A stretch of 64,000 nucleotides of DNA from Streptomyces sp. ICBB 8177 (GCF_003144095.1 NZ_NSKH01000004.1:352727-416726), one strand, 5' to 3'; positions 35,251 to 44,152 are shown, counted from the stretch's first letter. The notes: generated by a model not told the origin, from the letters alone. Numbers and translations: made by a program.

Positions 35251-36845
35251 CGGTCCTCGACGACGTCCGGCTCGACGGTCTGCTGGCCGCCGCGGCCGTC
35301 CGCCACGCCGACCGGCCCGCGCTGGAGGGCGAAGGGCGGACCTGGACCTGGTCGGCGCTGGAGGCCGAGGTCCGCGCGCTGGCCGCCGAACTGACCGCCC
35401 TCGGTGTGGGGCCGGGCGTACGCGTCGGGGTGTACGCCCCGAAGACGCCGGCCACCGTCATCGCGCTGTACGCCGCCCTGCGCGCCGGAGCCGTGGTGGC
35501 ACCGATGGACGTCGCCGACCCCGCGGCTCGCACGGCACGCATGATCCGGAACGCCGGGATCTGCCTGCTGCTCACCACGGATCGGGCCGGCGCCGCCTGC
35601 CGGGCCGCGGCCGACGCCGCGCGCGTAGGGCGAGGCCCGGGGGCGCCCCGGGAGGGCGAGCTCCCGCACGGGTTGCACTGGATCGAGGTGGTCGCGCGCG
35701 CCGACCGTCCGGCACCGCTGCCCGCCCCAGCCGACACCGGCGGCTACGTGCTGTTCACCTCCGGCAGCACAGGCTGGCCCAAGGGCGTGCTGCTCTCCCA
35801 CGCCAACGTGGCGCACTACGCGTTGTGGGCGGCACGGGAGTTCGCGCTCACCCCGGACGACCGTATCGGCTCGCAGGCCGCCCTGACCTTCGATCTGACC
35901 ACGTTCGACCTGTTCAGTGCCGCGGCGGCGGGCGCGTGCACGGTTCTCCTGCCGGACGTGCTGCGGTCGTTCGCGCGGGACGTGGTGACCTGGCTCGCAG
36001 AGCGGCGGATCACCGCCTTCATGGCGGTTCCCTCGCTTTACCACAACATGCTGCGGCAGGGCGGCTTCGCCGACGCGGTGCCGGCCTCCCTGCGCGTCGC
36101 GGCGTTCGGCGGCGAGCCCTTCGTCCCCGACCTGCTCCAGGAGTACCTGAGGCTGCTGGGCGACCGGCCGTTCTACAACCTCTACGGCCCGACCGAGACC
36201 AACGCCTGCACCTACCACCGTGTACCCGCCGACTGGAGTGCCGACCAGGAGATGACCATCGGCCGGGGCATCGGCGGCGTGCACATCGAGGTGCTGGACG
36301 AGCAAGGCCGTCCGACCGACGGGGACGGAGAGATCCACGTCGCCGGCCCCACCGTCTTCCAGGGCTACCTGCGCGACGGCGGGCTGAGCGACCCGACGGC
36401 CACCGTGGCGTTCCGCGACGGCGTGTCCCGGCGGGCCTACGCCACCGGGGACATCGGAAGGATCACCGCCGACGGCCGGGTCTTCCTGCGCGGTCGCCGC
36501 GACTCCCAGGTCAAGCGGCGCGGCCACCGCATCGACCTGCTCGACGTGGAGAACGCCGCGCTGGAACTGCCCCAGGTCGTCACCGCGGCGGCCGTCGCCA
36601 AGGACGGCGAACACTCCGGCGAGATCTGGGTCTACGCCCAGACCACCGCCGGGGAGCGGGAACTGCTGGCCGCGCTGCACGGCGCGCTGCCCAAGCGAAT
36701 GCTGCCGGACCGCGTCGTCCCACTGGCCGCCATGCCCACCACCGTCAGCGGCAAGGTCGACCGTCGCGCACTGGGCGCGGCCGCCTTCCCCGCCGACTCC
36801 TCCACCGTGTCCCGAACCCTCACCACCCAGGAGACATCCGCGTGA
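35247..36845 (+). CDS. Stand-alone amino acid adenylation enzyme
   Basis: The 532-residue protein is a complete A domain: FTSGSTGWPKG (A3), TFDLTTFDLF (A4), YNLYGPTETNACTYHRVP (A5), YATGDIGRI (A7), RRDSQVKRRGHRIDL (A8) and the Lys in SGKVDRRAL (A10). By-eye specificity residues are D-L-F-M-A-F-L-A-C; Asp at the first position indicates an amino acid. The pattern resembles enzymes such as PltF that load proline onto a free PCP, but the match is partial. With PanD in the operon, beta-alanine is an alternative. It overlaps both the hydrolase and PCP genes by GTGA. Confidence 0.87.
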   Translation: MTVLDDVRLDGLLAAAAVRHADRPALEGEGRTWTWSALEAEVRALAAELTALGVGPGVRVGVYAPKTPATVIALYAALRAGAVVAPMDVADPAARTARMIRNAGICLLLTTDRAGAACRAAADAARVGRGPGAPREGELPHGLHWIEVVARADRPAPLPAPADTGGYVLFTSGSTGWPKGVLLSHANVAHYALWAAREFALTPDDRIGSQAALTFDLTTFDLFSAAAAGACTVLLPDVLRSFARDVVTWLAERRITAFMAVPSLYHNMLRQGGFADAVPASLRVAAFGGEPFVPDLLQEYLRLLGDRPFYNLYGPTETNACTYHRVPADWSADQEMTIGRGIGGVHIEVLDEQGRPTDGDGEIHVAGPTVFQGYLRDGGLSDPTATVAFRDGVSRRAYATGDIGRITADGRVFLRGRRDSQVKRRGHRIDLLDVENAALELPQVVTAAAVAKDGEHSGEIWVYAQTTAGERELLAALHGALPKRMLPDRVVPLAAMPTTVSGKVDRRALGAAAFPADSSTVSRTLTTQETSA

Positions 36846-37105
36846 ACACCGTCGAAGACCTCTGCGCCCTCATCGCCGCCCACATCACCTGGGGCCGGGG
36901 CGAGGACCCGCAGAGCCTGGTCCCCGACAGCCCGCTGCTGGAGATGGGGCTGCTGGACTCCTTGGCGATCATGGAGATCGTCGCCGCACTCGGTGCGGAG
37001 CACGGCATCGCGCTGCCCGAGACCCAGATCGTCGCGGCCAACTTCCGTACGCCCGCGGCGCTGTGGGCTGTGGTGCGGACCGCACCTCGCGGGGCCGAGG
37101 CGTGA
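36842..37105 (+). CDS. Stand-alone peptidyl carrier protein
   Basis: This 87-residue protein is a carrier domain with the phosphopantetheine Ser in GLLDSLAIMEIV near residue 40. It starts with GTG inside the stop of the A-domain gene and ends inside the start of the first dehydrogenase gene, so all three are translationally coupled. It presumably carries the adenylated amino acid while the dehydrogenase-like enzymes act on it, as in the RedO/PltL systems of pyrrole biosynthesis. It is too short to contain anything besides the carrier fold. Confidence 0.85.
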   Translation: MNTVEDLCALIAAHITWGRGEDPQSLVPDSPLLEMGLLDSLAIMEIVAALGAEHGIALPETQIVAANFRTPAALWAVVRTAPRGAEA

Positions 37106-38292
37106 GCGCCGCCGTCGAGCGACTACTACGCGGCGGCCCGGCCGCCGTCGAGCGACTCGTCGACGAGCACCGCGAGCGCGCCCTCCCGGTGGTCTCCAAG
37201 ACGGGTGTGGACGACTTCCGTGAGGCGTGGCGGGCGCTCGCCGACCTCGGCGTGCTCCGCTCGCCGCTCGACGGGGCGCGGGACGACGCGCACCCCGGAG
37301 CCGATGGCGGCACCGTCGGACCCGTCACCCGTTCGCTCGCCGCGATCGAGGGCATCGGCCTGGCCGGCGCCGACCCGGGGCTGTGCTACGGGCTCACCTC
37401 CCAACTCGTCGGCATGCAGTACCCGTTGCGCGCCACGTTGTCCAGCCTGCCCGGGCGGACGTCGGCAGGCGTCGCCGACGGGCAGGTGCTGCTGTGCCAC
37501 GCCCTCACCGAACGCGGCGGCGGCAGCGACCCGTTCTCCATGCGCACCACCGCCAGGCGGGACGGCGACGGTTACGTGCTCGACGGGGCGAAGACCTTCG
37601 TCACCGCCGCGCCCGTGGCCGACCTCGCCGTCGTCTTCGCCCGCACCGGTGCGGGACGTTCGCCTTTCGCGCTCTCCGCGTTCCTGGTGCCGGTGCCGTC
37701 GCCCGGTGTGACGCGCGGCGAGTCTTTCGACAAGTCGGCGCTGCCCACCGTTCCGATGGGTGAACTGCTCTTCGACCAGGCCCGGCTGCCCGCCTCCGCC
37801 CTCATCGGTGAGGAGGGTTCTGGGCTGGCGGTGATGGCCTCGACCACCGCGTGGGAACGTGCCCTGATCATGGGGTACGCCCTGGGGCCCATGCGCCTGC
37901 TGTTGCGCCGCACCCTGGAGTGGGCGAACCAGCGGGAGCACTTCGAACGGCGGATGGGCGCGAGCCACCAAGTGGCGGCTCGCGTCAGCGACATGGCGAT
38001 GGCGTTGCACCGCTCCCGCACACAGCTGTACGCGATGGCGGCGGCGCTGGACGCCGGAACCCCGGCCCGCCAGCTCGCGGCCGAGGCGTCGCTCACCAAG
38101 ATCTCCGTTTCCGAGGACTACGTGCGGATGACCGAGCACGCCACCGCCCTGTCGGGGGTGCGCGCCTTCCTGCCCGACTCCCCGCTCCCCGCCGACCTGC
38201 ACAGCCCGATGGCGGCCCTCACCTACGCCGGCCCCAACGACCTGCTGCGGGTGGGCGTCGCGCGTCAATTCGGCCTGCCGGTCGAGAACTGA
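37102..38292 (+). CDS. Acyl-CoA dehydrogenase-family flavoenzyme lacking the usual catalytic Glu
   Basis: The 396-residue protein has the acyl-CoA dehydrogenase fold: FAD-binding segment CHALTERGGGSDPFSMRTTA, strand YVLDGAKTFVTAAPVADLAVVF, and C-terminal helices with LEWANQREHFERRMG. At the end, where the family reads YEGTN, this protein reads Y375-A376-G-P-N, so the standard catalytic base is missing. Some relatives place the base elsewhere, and others are oxygenases. Translation is coupled to the PCP gene, so PCP-bound aminoacyl is the likely substrate. A second family member follows 14 bases later. Confidence 0.83.
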   Translation: MSAAVERLLRGGPAAVERLVDEHRERALPVVSKTGVDDFREAWRALADLGVLRSPLDGARDDAHPGADGGTVGPVTRSLAAIEGIGLAGADPGLCYGLTSQLVGMQYPLRATLSSLPGRTSAGVADGQVLLCHALTERGGGSDPFSMRTTARRDGDGYVLDGAKTFVTAAPVADLAVVFARTGAGRSPFALSAFLVPVPSPGVTRGESFDKSALPTVPMGELLFDQARLPASALIGEEGSGLAVMASTTAWERALIMGYALGPMRLLLRRTLEWANQREHFERRMGASHQVAARVSDMAMALHRSRTQLYAMAAALDAGTPARQLAAEASLTKISVSEDYVRMTEHATALSGVRAFLPDSPLPADLHSPMAALTYAGPNDLLRVGVARQFGLPVEN

Positions 38293-38306
38293 CCCCGAGG
38301 ACACCT

Positions 38307-39491
38307 GTGAACCCAACAGACCTGGACGACACGCTCAAGCTGGCGGCAGAGGCAGGACAGGCCCTCGCCCCGCTGGCGGCCGACGTCGACGCCGGCCGTG
38401 CGGACAGCCGGCGCACCTACGAGATCCTGCGCGAGAGCGGACTGCTCGGCATGCTCGCTCCGCCCGAGGCCGGGGGCCTCGGGCTGGGCTTCGGCTCCTA
38501 CTGGCGCGTACTGGCGGCCCTCGGCGCGTACAACGGCGCCGCCGCGCTGGGCTTCAACATGCACCACGTCGTGATCGGCGCCCTCGCCGACTCCTACGGC
38601 ACTCCTCTGCCACCGGCGGCGGACCGCTTCCGCGCCTGGATGCTGGGTGAGGTGGTGCAGGGCCGCAAGCTGTTCGCCTCGGCCACCTCGGAGGCGGGCC
38701 GCGGCGCCAAGCTCCGCGGCATGCGCACCCGTTACCGGCTCGACGAGGACGGCGACACCTACGTCCTCAACGGGGAGAAGTCGTTCGTCTCGCTCGCCGG
38801 GGTGGCCGACTACTACGTGGTGGCCGCCGCGGCCGAGGGCCCCGAGGACACCGCCGACGTCTCCCACTTCGTGGTCGCCGCCGACGACCCCGGTGTCTCC
38901 TTCGGCGCCGTGCACACGCTGTCCGCGATGTACGGCACGAGCACCGCGCCGATGACCCTGACCGACGTGCGCGTTCCGCGCTCCCGCCTCTACCTGGGCG
39001 TCGAGGGGATGTCGCTGTTCAAGGTGGTACGCGAACCGCACTGGATGATCGCCGGGTACACCGGCGCCTACCTGGGCATCGCCGAGGCCCTGTTCGACGA
39101 GACCGCCCGCTACGTCAGCGGCTCGCCCGGGCGCGCCGCCTCCCCGGTGCTCCAGCAGGAGCTGGGAAGGATGTCGGCGCGGCTGATGGCGGCCCGGGCG
39201 CTGGTGCACGAGGCCGGTGAGCAGGTGGAGCGCGAGCGCGGCAGCATCCAGGCGAACGCGATGGTGCACGCGGCGAAGTACGTCGTCGGCGAGACCGGTC
39301 CCGCCCTCGCCCAGGACGCGCTGAGGGTGTGCGGATCGGCCGCGGTCAGTCGCAGCCATCCGCTGGAACGCCTCGTGAGGGAGGCGTCGTTCGCCAACGT
39401 GATGCCCGCCAAGCCGCTGGAGTGCCTGGAGTACCTGGGCAAGGCGGCTGCCGGCGTCAACCTCTTCGACGCCAGGGCGTTCGCGTGGTGA
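38307..39491 (+). CDS. Acyl-CoA dehydrogenase homologue, possible flavin-dependent monooxygenase
   Basis: The GTG at 38307 follows CGAGGA and gives 394 residues. The fold is that of acyl-CoA dehydrogenases (SATSEAGRGAKLRGMRTRYR, TYVLNGEKSFVSLAGVADYYVV, then the helical C-terminus with LRVCGSAAVSRSHPLERLVREA). No YEGT-type catalytic Glu appears near the end. The next gene, overlapping by GTGA, encodes a flavin reductase. Acyl-CoA dehydrogenase homologues paired with a reductase are often group D monooxygenases, for example N-hydroxylases, that use free reduced flavin. I therefore consider monooxygenase as likely as dehydrogenase. Confidence 0.8.
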   Translation: MNPTDLDDTLKLAAEAGQALAPLAADVDAGRADSRRTYEILRESGLLGMLAPPEAGGLGLGFGSYWRVLAALGAYNGAAALGFNMHHVVIGALADSYGTPLPPAADRFRAWMLGEVVQGRKLFASATSEAGRGAKLRGMRTRYRLDEDGDTYVLNGEKSFVSLAGVADYYVVAAAAEGPEDTADVSHFVVAADDPGVSFGAVHTLSAMYGTSTAPMTLTDVRVPRSRLYLGVEGMSLFKVVREPHWMIAGYTGAYLGIAEALFDETARYVSGSPGRAASPVLQQELGRMSARLMAARALVHEAGEQVERERGSIQANAMVHAAKYVVGETGPALAQDALRVCGSAAVSRSHPLERLVREASFANVMPAKPLECLEYLGKAAAGVNLFDARAFAW

Positions 39492-39997
39492 CCCCGGTCG
39501 ACCGGACAACGGCACGCGCGCAGGAGGCGTTCCGCGCGTTCATGGGCGCGCACCCGGCGGGCGTGGCGGTGATCACCACCGCCGACGCGCGGGAGCGGCC
39601 GTACGGGTTCACCTGCACGGCGTTGTGCTCGCTGTCGCTCGACCCGCCACGCCTGCTGGTCTGCGCCGCCCACACGGGCACCACCCTGCCGGTGATCGCC
39701 GAGCGTGGCACGTTCGTGGTCAACCTGCTGCACACCGCCGGACAGCGGGCCGCGCAGACGTTCACCCGCCGCGACGTCGACCGCTTCGCCCAGGTGCCCT
39801 GGGAGCGTTCCGGCGTCACCGGACTGCCGGTGCTGCACGAGGACGCGCACGCGATCGCCGAGTGCGAGGTGGCGGACCTGTTGCCCTCCGGCGATCACAC
39901 CATCGTCGTCGGCGACGTGCTGGACGCCCGGGTGATCGCCTCCGACCGCGCACCGCTGCTCTACGGGCGCCGGCGGTTCGCCGCCTGGCCGATGTGA
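39488..39997 (+). CDS. Flavin reductase of two-component monooxygenase type
   Basis: The 169-residue protein matches the FMN-binding split-barrel reductases (HpaC-like): [20 protein letters not shown], then [20 protein letters not shown], then [17 protein letters not shown] and a final [12 protein letters not shown]. Such enzymes reduce FMN or FAD with NAD(P)H and hand the flavin to a partner oxygenase. The start overlaps the preceding dehydrogenase homologue (GTGA), which is the natural partner candidate. A second in-frame GTG three bases earlier is also possible. Confidence 0.87.
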   Translation: MTPVDRTTARAQEAFRAFMGAHPAGVAVITTADARERPYGFTCTALCSLSLDPPRLLVCAAHTGTTLPVIAERGTFVVNLLHTAGQRAAQTFTRRDVDRFAQVPWERSGVTGLPVLHEDAHAIAECEVADLLPSGDHTIVVGDVLDARVIASDRAPLLYGRRRFAAWPM

Positions 39998-40067
39998 CCC
40001 GCCTGCCCGACCCATCCCATCCCAGTCGCCGCGCGCACCGCGGCGCATCCGACGAAGGACATCCGCG

Positions 40068-40484
40068 ATGAACCGCACCATGATGAAGTCGAAGATCCAC
40101 CGTGCCACCGTCACCCAGGCCGACCTGCACTACGTCGGCTCCCTCACCATCGACTCCGACCTGATGGCGGCCGCCGACCTGCTGCCGGGTGAGAAGGTCG
40201 ACGTGGTCGACATCGAGAACGGCAACCGGCTTTCGACCTACGTGATCGAGGGGCCCGCCGGCTCCGGTGTCATCGGCATCAACGGCGCCGCCGCGCGCCT
40301 GATCAGCCCCGGTGACCGGGTCATCATCATCGCGTACGCCGACATGCCGGACGCGCAGGCCCGCGCTTTCGCTCCCAGCGTGGTGTTCGTGGACGCCGAC
40401 AACGCGGTGCTCCAGCGAGGCGGCGACCCGGCGGACGTACCGGAGGGCTCCGGCCTCAAGCGCGGCGACCTGGTCGCCGGATGA
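40068..40484 (+). CDS. panD: Aspartate 1-decarboxylase, pyruvoyl type
   Basis: The 138-residue protein matches PanD throughout: [20 protein letters not shown] at the start, self-cleavage site Gly24-Ser25 (the Ser becomes the pyruvoyl group), then [22 protein letters not shown] and [10 protein letters not shown]. It converts L-aspartate to beta-alanine. PanD normally serves pantothenate synthesis, but here it lies inside a coupled biosynthetic operon and shares ATGA with the SDR gene. It is therefore probably a dedicated beta-alanine source for the cluster B product. No panB or panC is nearby. Confidence 0.93.
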   Translation: MNRTMMKSKIHRATVTQADLHYVGSLTIDSDLMAAADLLPGEKVDVVDIENGNRLSTYVIEGPAGSGVIGINGAAARLISPGDRVIIIAYADMPDAQARAFAPSVVFVDADNAVLQRGGDPADVPEGSGLKRGDLVAG

Positions 40485-41230
40485 CCACTGCCGCCGCCCC
40501 GGCCGCCGTGGTCAGCGGCGGCACCCGGGGCATCGGACTGGAGTTGAGCCTGAGGCTCGCCAGACTCGGGCACCGGGTGGTGGCGCTCTACCGAGGTGAC
40601 GAGGCCGCCGCACGGCAGGCCGAACGAACGGGCGGCGGCGCGATCAGCGCGCTGCGCGTGGACGTGGCCGTGCCCGCGCAGGTGCGGGCGGTCTGCGCCC
40701 ACGTCCTCGACCGGTACGGCGCTCCGGCCGTGCTGGTCAACAACGCGGGCGTCAACCGCGACGGGCCGTTCCTCACCATGGGCGAGGACCAGTGGCGGGA
40801 GGTGCTCGACACGAACCTGTCCGGACCGTTCCACCTCAGCCGCGCCCTGGCCCCGGCGATGGTGGAGGCCGGGCGCGGCAGCATCGTCAACATCGGTGCG
40901 ACCACGGCGATCCGGCCGCGCGCCGACGGGGCCAACTACTGCTCCGCCAAGGCGGGCCTGCTCCAACTGACCCGGTGCATGGCGCTGGAACTGGCGCCGC
41001 ACGTGCGGGTCAACGCCCTGCTGCCGGGGTTCACCGACACACCGGAGGTCGTCGAGCGCTATCGGCTCGACGATCCGCAACGACGGGCGGCGGTGCTGGC
41101 GACCGTGCCGCAGCGCCGCACCGGATCACCGCGCGAGATCGCCGACGCCCTGGAGTTCCTCGTCGGCGAGGCCAGCGCCTACGTCACCGGCCAGCACCTG
41201 GTGGTCGACGGAGGACATTTCATGGGGTGA
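40481..41230 (+). CDS. Short-chain dehydrogenase/reductase, FabG-like, with altered catalytic Ser
   Basis: The 249-residue protein has the NADP-binding [15 protein letters not shown], the [11 protein letters not shown] loop and Asn in [10 protein letters not shown]. The active-site YxxxK reads NYCSAKAG, and the end has [15 protein letters not shown]. The catalytic Ser, normally 13 residues before Tyr, is Ala here (VNIGATTA), with Thr next to it. It resembles 3-oxoacyl-ACP reductases (FabG), so reduction or oxidation of a carrier-bound beta-position is plausible. Translation is coupled to panD. The Ser change may lower or alter activity. Confidence 0.86.
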   Translation: MTTAAAPAAVVSGGTRGIGLELSLRLARLGHRVVALYRGDEAAARQAERTGGGAISALRVDVAVPAQVRAVCAHVLDRYGAPAVLVNNAGVNRDGPFLTMGEDQWREVLDTNLSGPFHLSRALAPAMVEAGRGSIVNIGATTAIRPRADGANYCSAKAGLLQLTRCMALELAPHVRVNALLPGFTDTPEVVERYRLDDPQRRAAVLATVPQRRTGSPREIADALEFLVGEASAYVTGQHLVVDGGHFMG

Positions 41231-41274
41231 ACCCCCTGCCCGGGACGCCCCGCCACTACGGAGGACCGCACCAC

Positions 41275-42096
41275 ATGTCTTTGACCCACCTGACACAACG
41301 ACAGATCGACGAGTACCACGAGAACGGCTTCCTGATGCTGGACTCGCTGCTCGACACCAAGGAGGTGGAACTGCTGCGCGACGCCTTCCGGCGTGACTGC
41401 GAGGTGCCGGGACCGCACCTGGTGGCCGAGGAGGACGGCTCGCGGGTGCGCGCCGTCTACGCGTCCCATCACCGCCGGCCGGAGTTCGCGGCGCTGATCC
41501 GGGATTCACGGGTGCTGACACCGGTGCGGCAGCTGCTCACGGACGACGTGTACGTCTACCAGTTCAAGATCAATGCCAAGCCGGCCTTCGGCGGCGAGAA
41601 GTGGGCGTGGCACCAGGACTTCCTGGCCTGGCGTATCGCCGACGGGCTGCCCGCTCCCCGCCAGGTCAACATCGGCGTTTACCTCGACGCCGTCACCGAG
41701 TTCAACGGCCCGGTCATCTTCCTGCCCGGCTCACACCGCGACGGGCTGGTACGCCGGGACCGCTCCGCCGACGCCCGCTCCGAACAGCACCTCGACCCCG
41801 ACGACATCTCGCTGACGGCCGGCCAACTGGCCTTGCACGCGGACCGTTGCGGCATGGTCAGCCCCAAGGGGCCCGCGGGATCCGTGGTGTTGTTCTCTCC
41901 CGAGATCGTGCACGGCTCCGCGCCCAACATGTCGCCGTTCCCGCGCCGGCTGCTGATCGCCACCTACAACGACTGCGCCAACCTGCCGCAGGCGCCCGGC
42001 GAACCGCGACCGGAGTACGTGGTCTGCCGGGACAGCGAGCCACTGGTGCCGGTGGAGGGCGCGCTGTCCGGCGCCCTGGCGGGGGTGTCCTCGTGA
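41275..42096 (+). CDS. Phytanoyl-CoA hydroxylase (PhyH)-family Fe(II)/2-oxoglutarate oxygenase
   Basis: From ATG 41275 (GGAGG upstream) the protein has 273 residues. The iron triad is His113 and Asp115 in WAWHQDFLAWR and His213 in PEIVHGSAPN; Arg224 or Arg225 is the likely co-substrate ligand. The stretch VNIGVYLDAVTEFNGPVIFL and PGSHRDG is typical of ectoine hydroxylase-like PhyH proteins. It probably hydroxylates an intermediate or the product of cluster B. The downstream alcohol dehydrogenase overlaps it by GTGA and could oxidise the alcohol it forms. Confidence 0.87.
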   Translation: MSLTHLTQRQIDEYHENGFLMLDSLLDTKEVELLRDAFRRDCEVPGPHLVAEEDGSRVRAVYASHHRRPEFAALIRDSRVLTPVRQLLTDDVYVYQFKINAKPAFGGEKWAWHQDFLAWRIADGLPAPRQVNIGVYLDAVTEFNGPVIFLPGSHRDGLVRRDRSADARSEQHLDPDDISLTAGQLALHADRCGMVSPKGPAGSVVLFSPEIVHGSAPNMSPFPRRLLIATYNDCANLPQAPGEPRPEYVVCRDSEPLVPVEGALSGALAGVSS

Positions 42097-43187
42097 CCGG
42101 GCGTGCCGTGGTGCTGGAGGAGTTCGGCGCGCCGCTCGCCCTGCGCACGTTCGCGGTGCCGTCGGCTCCCGCGGGCGGGATGGTCGTCGCCGACTGCTAC
42201 GGCGGCGTGTGCGGCACCGACCTGCACCTGCAGCAGGGCCACCTGCCGATCCCACTGCCGCTGGTGCTCGGTCACGAGGGCTATGGGACGGTGCGGGAAC
42301 TGGGACCGGGCACCGTGCGCGACGCGCTCGGCGCCGAACTGGCTCCTGGTGATCCCGTGATGTGGGCCTCCTCCATCGCCTGCGGAACCTGCCCGCCGTG
42401 CCGCCGGCACCGTGAGCCCACACTGTGCGAGAACCGCCGTACGTACGGGGTCAACCGCGCGGTCGGTGACGGGGAGGCGCTCTCCGGCTCCTGGGCGGAC
42501 ACCATCGTGCTCCAGCCGGGCACCACCGTGGTGAGGTCGGCACCGGGCGTCGAGCCGCTTGCGGCCATGGCCCTGGCCTGCGCGGGGCCGACCGTGGTGC
42601 ACGCGCTGTACGAGCGGCGTCCGGTACGTGTGGGCGAGACGGTCGTGGTGCAGGGCAGCGGTCCGGTCGGGCTGGCCGCCGCGGCGTTCGCCCAGCTCGC
42701 CGGCGCCGCACGCGTCATCGTGGTGGGCGGGCCCGCCGAGCGGTTGGAGCTGGCCGCCGCGGCGGGGATCGGCGACGTTCACCTGGATGTCGCGGGTGCC
42801 GACGATCCGGACGCGGTGCTGGAACAGGTGCGCTCGCTGACCGGCGGCGGGGCGGACCTGGTGATCGAGTGCGCCGGGGCCCCCGCCGCGGTGGCGCAGG
42901 GCCTCACCCTGGCCCGACGCGGTGGTTCCTACCTGGTCATCGGCCAGTACACGGACGCCGGGGACACCTTGGTCAACCCCCATCAGATCGTGTACCGGCA
43001 GCTCGACGTCATCGGCTCGTGGGCGTTCACCGGGGCCCATCTGGTCGAGTACGTCCGGATGCTACCCACCCTCGCCGCCCGCTTCGACCTGGCCCGGCTC
43101 GTGACCGCGTTCCCGCTGGAGCGTCACGCCGAGGCGCTGGACGCGGTCCGCTCCGGCGGGGTCATGAAGGCGGTGTTCACCGGCTGA
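42093..43187 (+). CDS. Zinc-dependent medium-chain alcohol dehydrogenase
   Basis: The 364-residue protein has the catalytic zinc ligands Cys in GGVCGTDLH and His-Glu in LVLGHEGYGTV. The structural zinc loop CGTCPPCRRHREPTLC has four Cys. A Rossmann motif follows: VVVQGSGPVGLAAAAFAQLAGA. It belongs with the L-threonine 3-dehydrogenase/sorbitol dehydrogenase branch. Coupled to the PhyH gene, it probably oxidises a hydroxyl introduced there. It is the last gene of the cluster B operon; a weak nested hairpin lies just beyond the stop. Confidence 0.9.
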   Translation: MTGRAVVLEEFGAPLALRTFAVPSAPAGGMVVADCYGGVCGTDLHLQQGHLPIPLPLVLGHEGYGTVRELGPGTVRDALGAELAPGDPVMWASSIACGTCPPCRRHREPTLCENRRTYGVNRAVGDGEALSGSWADTIVLQPGTTVVRSAPGVEPLAAMALACAGPTVVHALYERRPVRVGETVVVQGSGPVGLAAAAFAQLAGAARVIVVGGPAERLELAAAAGIGDVHLDVAGADDPDAVLEQVRSLTGGGADLVIECAGAPAAVAQGLTLARRGGSYLVIGQYTDAGDTLVNPHQIVYRQLDVIGSWAFTGAHLVEYVRMLPTLAARFDLARLVTAFPLERHAEALDAVRSGGVMKAVFTG

Positions 43188-43194
43188 CCCCTTG

Positions 43195-43247
43195 GCCGGC
43201 AGGAGCGCCCCGGGGACGGATGCTCCGCGGGAACACCGAAGGCCGGC
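43195..43247. terminator. Possible hairpin between convergent ADH and XRE genes
   Basis: GCCGGC copies (43195-43200, 43242-43247) and an inner GGAGC/GCTCC pair (43202-43206, 43222-43226) could form a nested hairpin in the 68-base gap between convergent genes. The stems are short. Confidence 0.3.
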
Positions 43248-43255
43248 GCGGGCCC

Positions 43256-44152
43256 TCACCCCGTGCCGGTCTTCGGCGTGCCCGCGTTCCCCGCGCCCCG
43301 CCCGGTCGCGGTCAGGTCGCGCAGCGCGCGCTCGGACGAGTGGTCGTCGGGGAGGTAGGCCAGCAGGTGGTGCGCGGGTTCGTCGACGGCGGCCAGCTTG
43401 ACGTAGCGCAGCCGCAGGTCGCCGGCCTCCTGGTGGCGGAAGTGGCGGACCGCGGGCTGGAACCCGGTGGTCTCCCGGCGGTCGTACCAGCGCGCCGCGT
43501 CCGGGTCCGCCAGCAGTTCGGTGACGATCTCCGCGTACCGCCCGTCGTCCGGATGGCGAGCCGCCTGCGCCCGGAACTGCCCCAGCAGCGCCCGCGCCTC
43601 GCCCTCCCAGTCGGCCAGCAGGCTCCGGGCGGGCGTCCAGCGGAAGACCAGCCACAGGAGGTTGCGCCGCTTGGCGGGCAGTCTGCCGGGGTCGGTCAGC
43701 AGCGCCGCGTAGCCGCAGTTCCAGGCCAGCAGGTCCCAGTGCGGGTCGAGCACCACGGCCGGATTCGGATCCAGGGTGCGCACCAGGGTCAGCAGGTTGC
43801 GCGAGACCCAGGTGGGCGTCCGTACGGCGGGCGGCGCCTCCTCGACGAAGGCCAGCACGTGAGCGGTCTCGGCCGCGTCCAGCCGCAAGGCGCGGGCCAC
43901 CGCCCGCAGCACCTGTTCCGAGGTGCGCACCCTGCCCTGTTCCAGCCACGCGTACCAGGAGGCGCTGATGCCCGCGAGCTCTGCGACCTCCCCGCGCCGC
44001 AGACCCGGGGTGCGGCGGCGGGACGAGCCGGGCAGGCCGAGCTGACTGGGCGACAGTCGTTCCCGGCGGGAACGCAGGAAGGCGCCCAGCTCCTGGCGGG
44101 GTGTGCGTCCGCCGGACGGCTCCCCGGTCCCTGCTTCGTACGGCCGTCCCAT
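43256..44152 (-). CDS. XRE-family regulator with MmyB-like ligand domain
   Basis: The 298-residue protein starts with ELGAFLRSRRERLSPSQLGLP and the helix-turn-helix RRGEVAELAGISASWYAWLEQGR (about residues 50-80). The C-terminal 180 residues match the MmyB-like PAS-type domain (PAVVLDPHWDLLAWNCGYAALL), which binds fatty-acid-like ligands in some relatives. Such regulators often control a neighbouring dehydrogenase or transporter. It is divergent from the MFS gene and convergent with the cluster B alcohol dehydrogenase, so the MFS gene is its likely target. Confidence 0.87.
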   Translation of the reverse strand: MGRPYEAGTGEPSGGRTPRQELGAFLRSRRERLSPSQLGLPGSSRRRTPGLRRGEVAELAGISASWYAWLEQGRVRTSEQVLRAVARALRLDAAETAHVLAFVEEAPPAVRTPTWVSRNLLTLVRTLDPNPAVVLDPHWDLLAWNCGYAALLTDPGRLPAKRRNLLWLVFRWTPARSLLADWEGEARALLGQFRAQAARHPDDGRYAEIVTELLADPDAARWYDRRETTGFQPAVRHFRHQEAGDLRLRYVKLAAVDEPAHHLLAYLPDDHSSERALRDLTATGRGAGNAGTPKTGTG

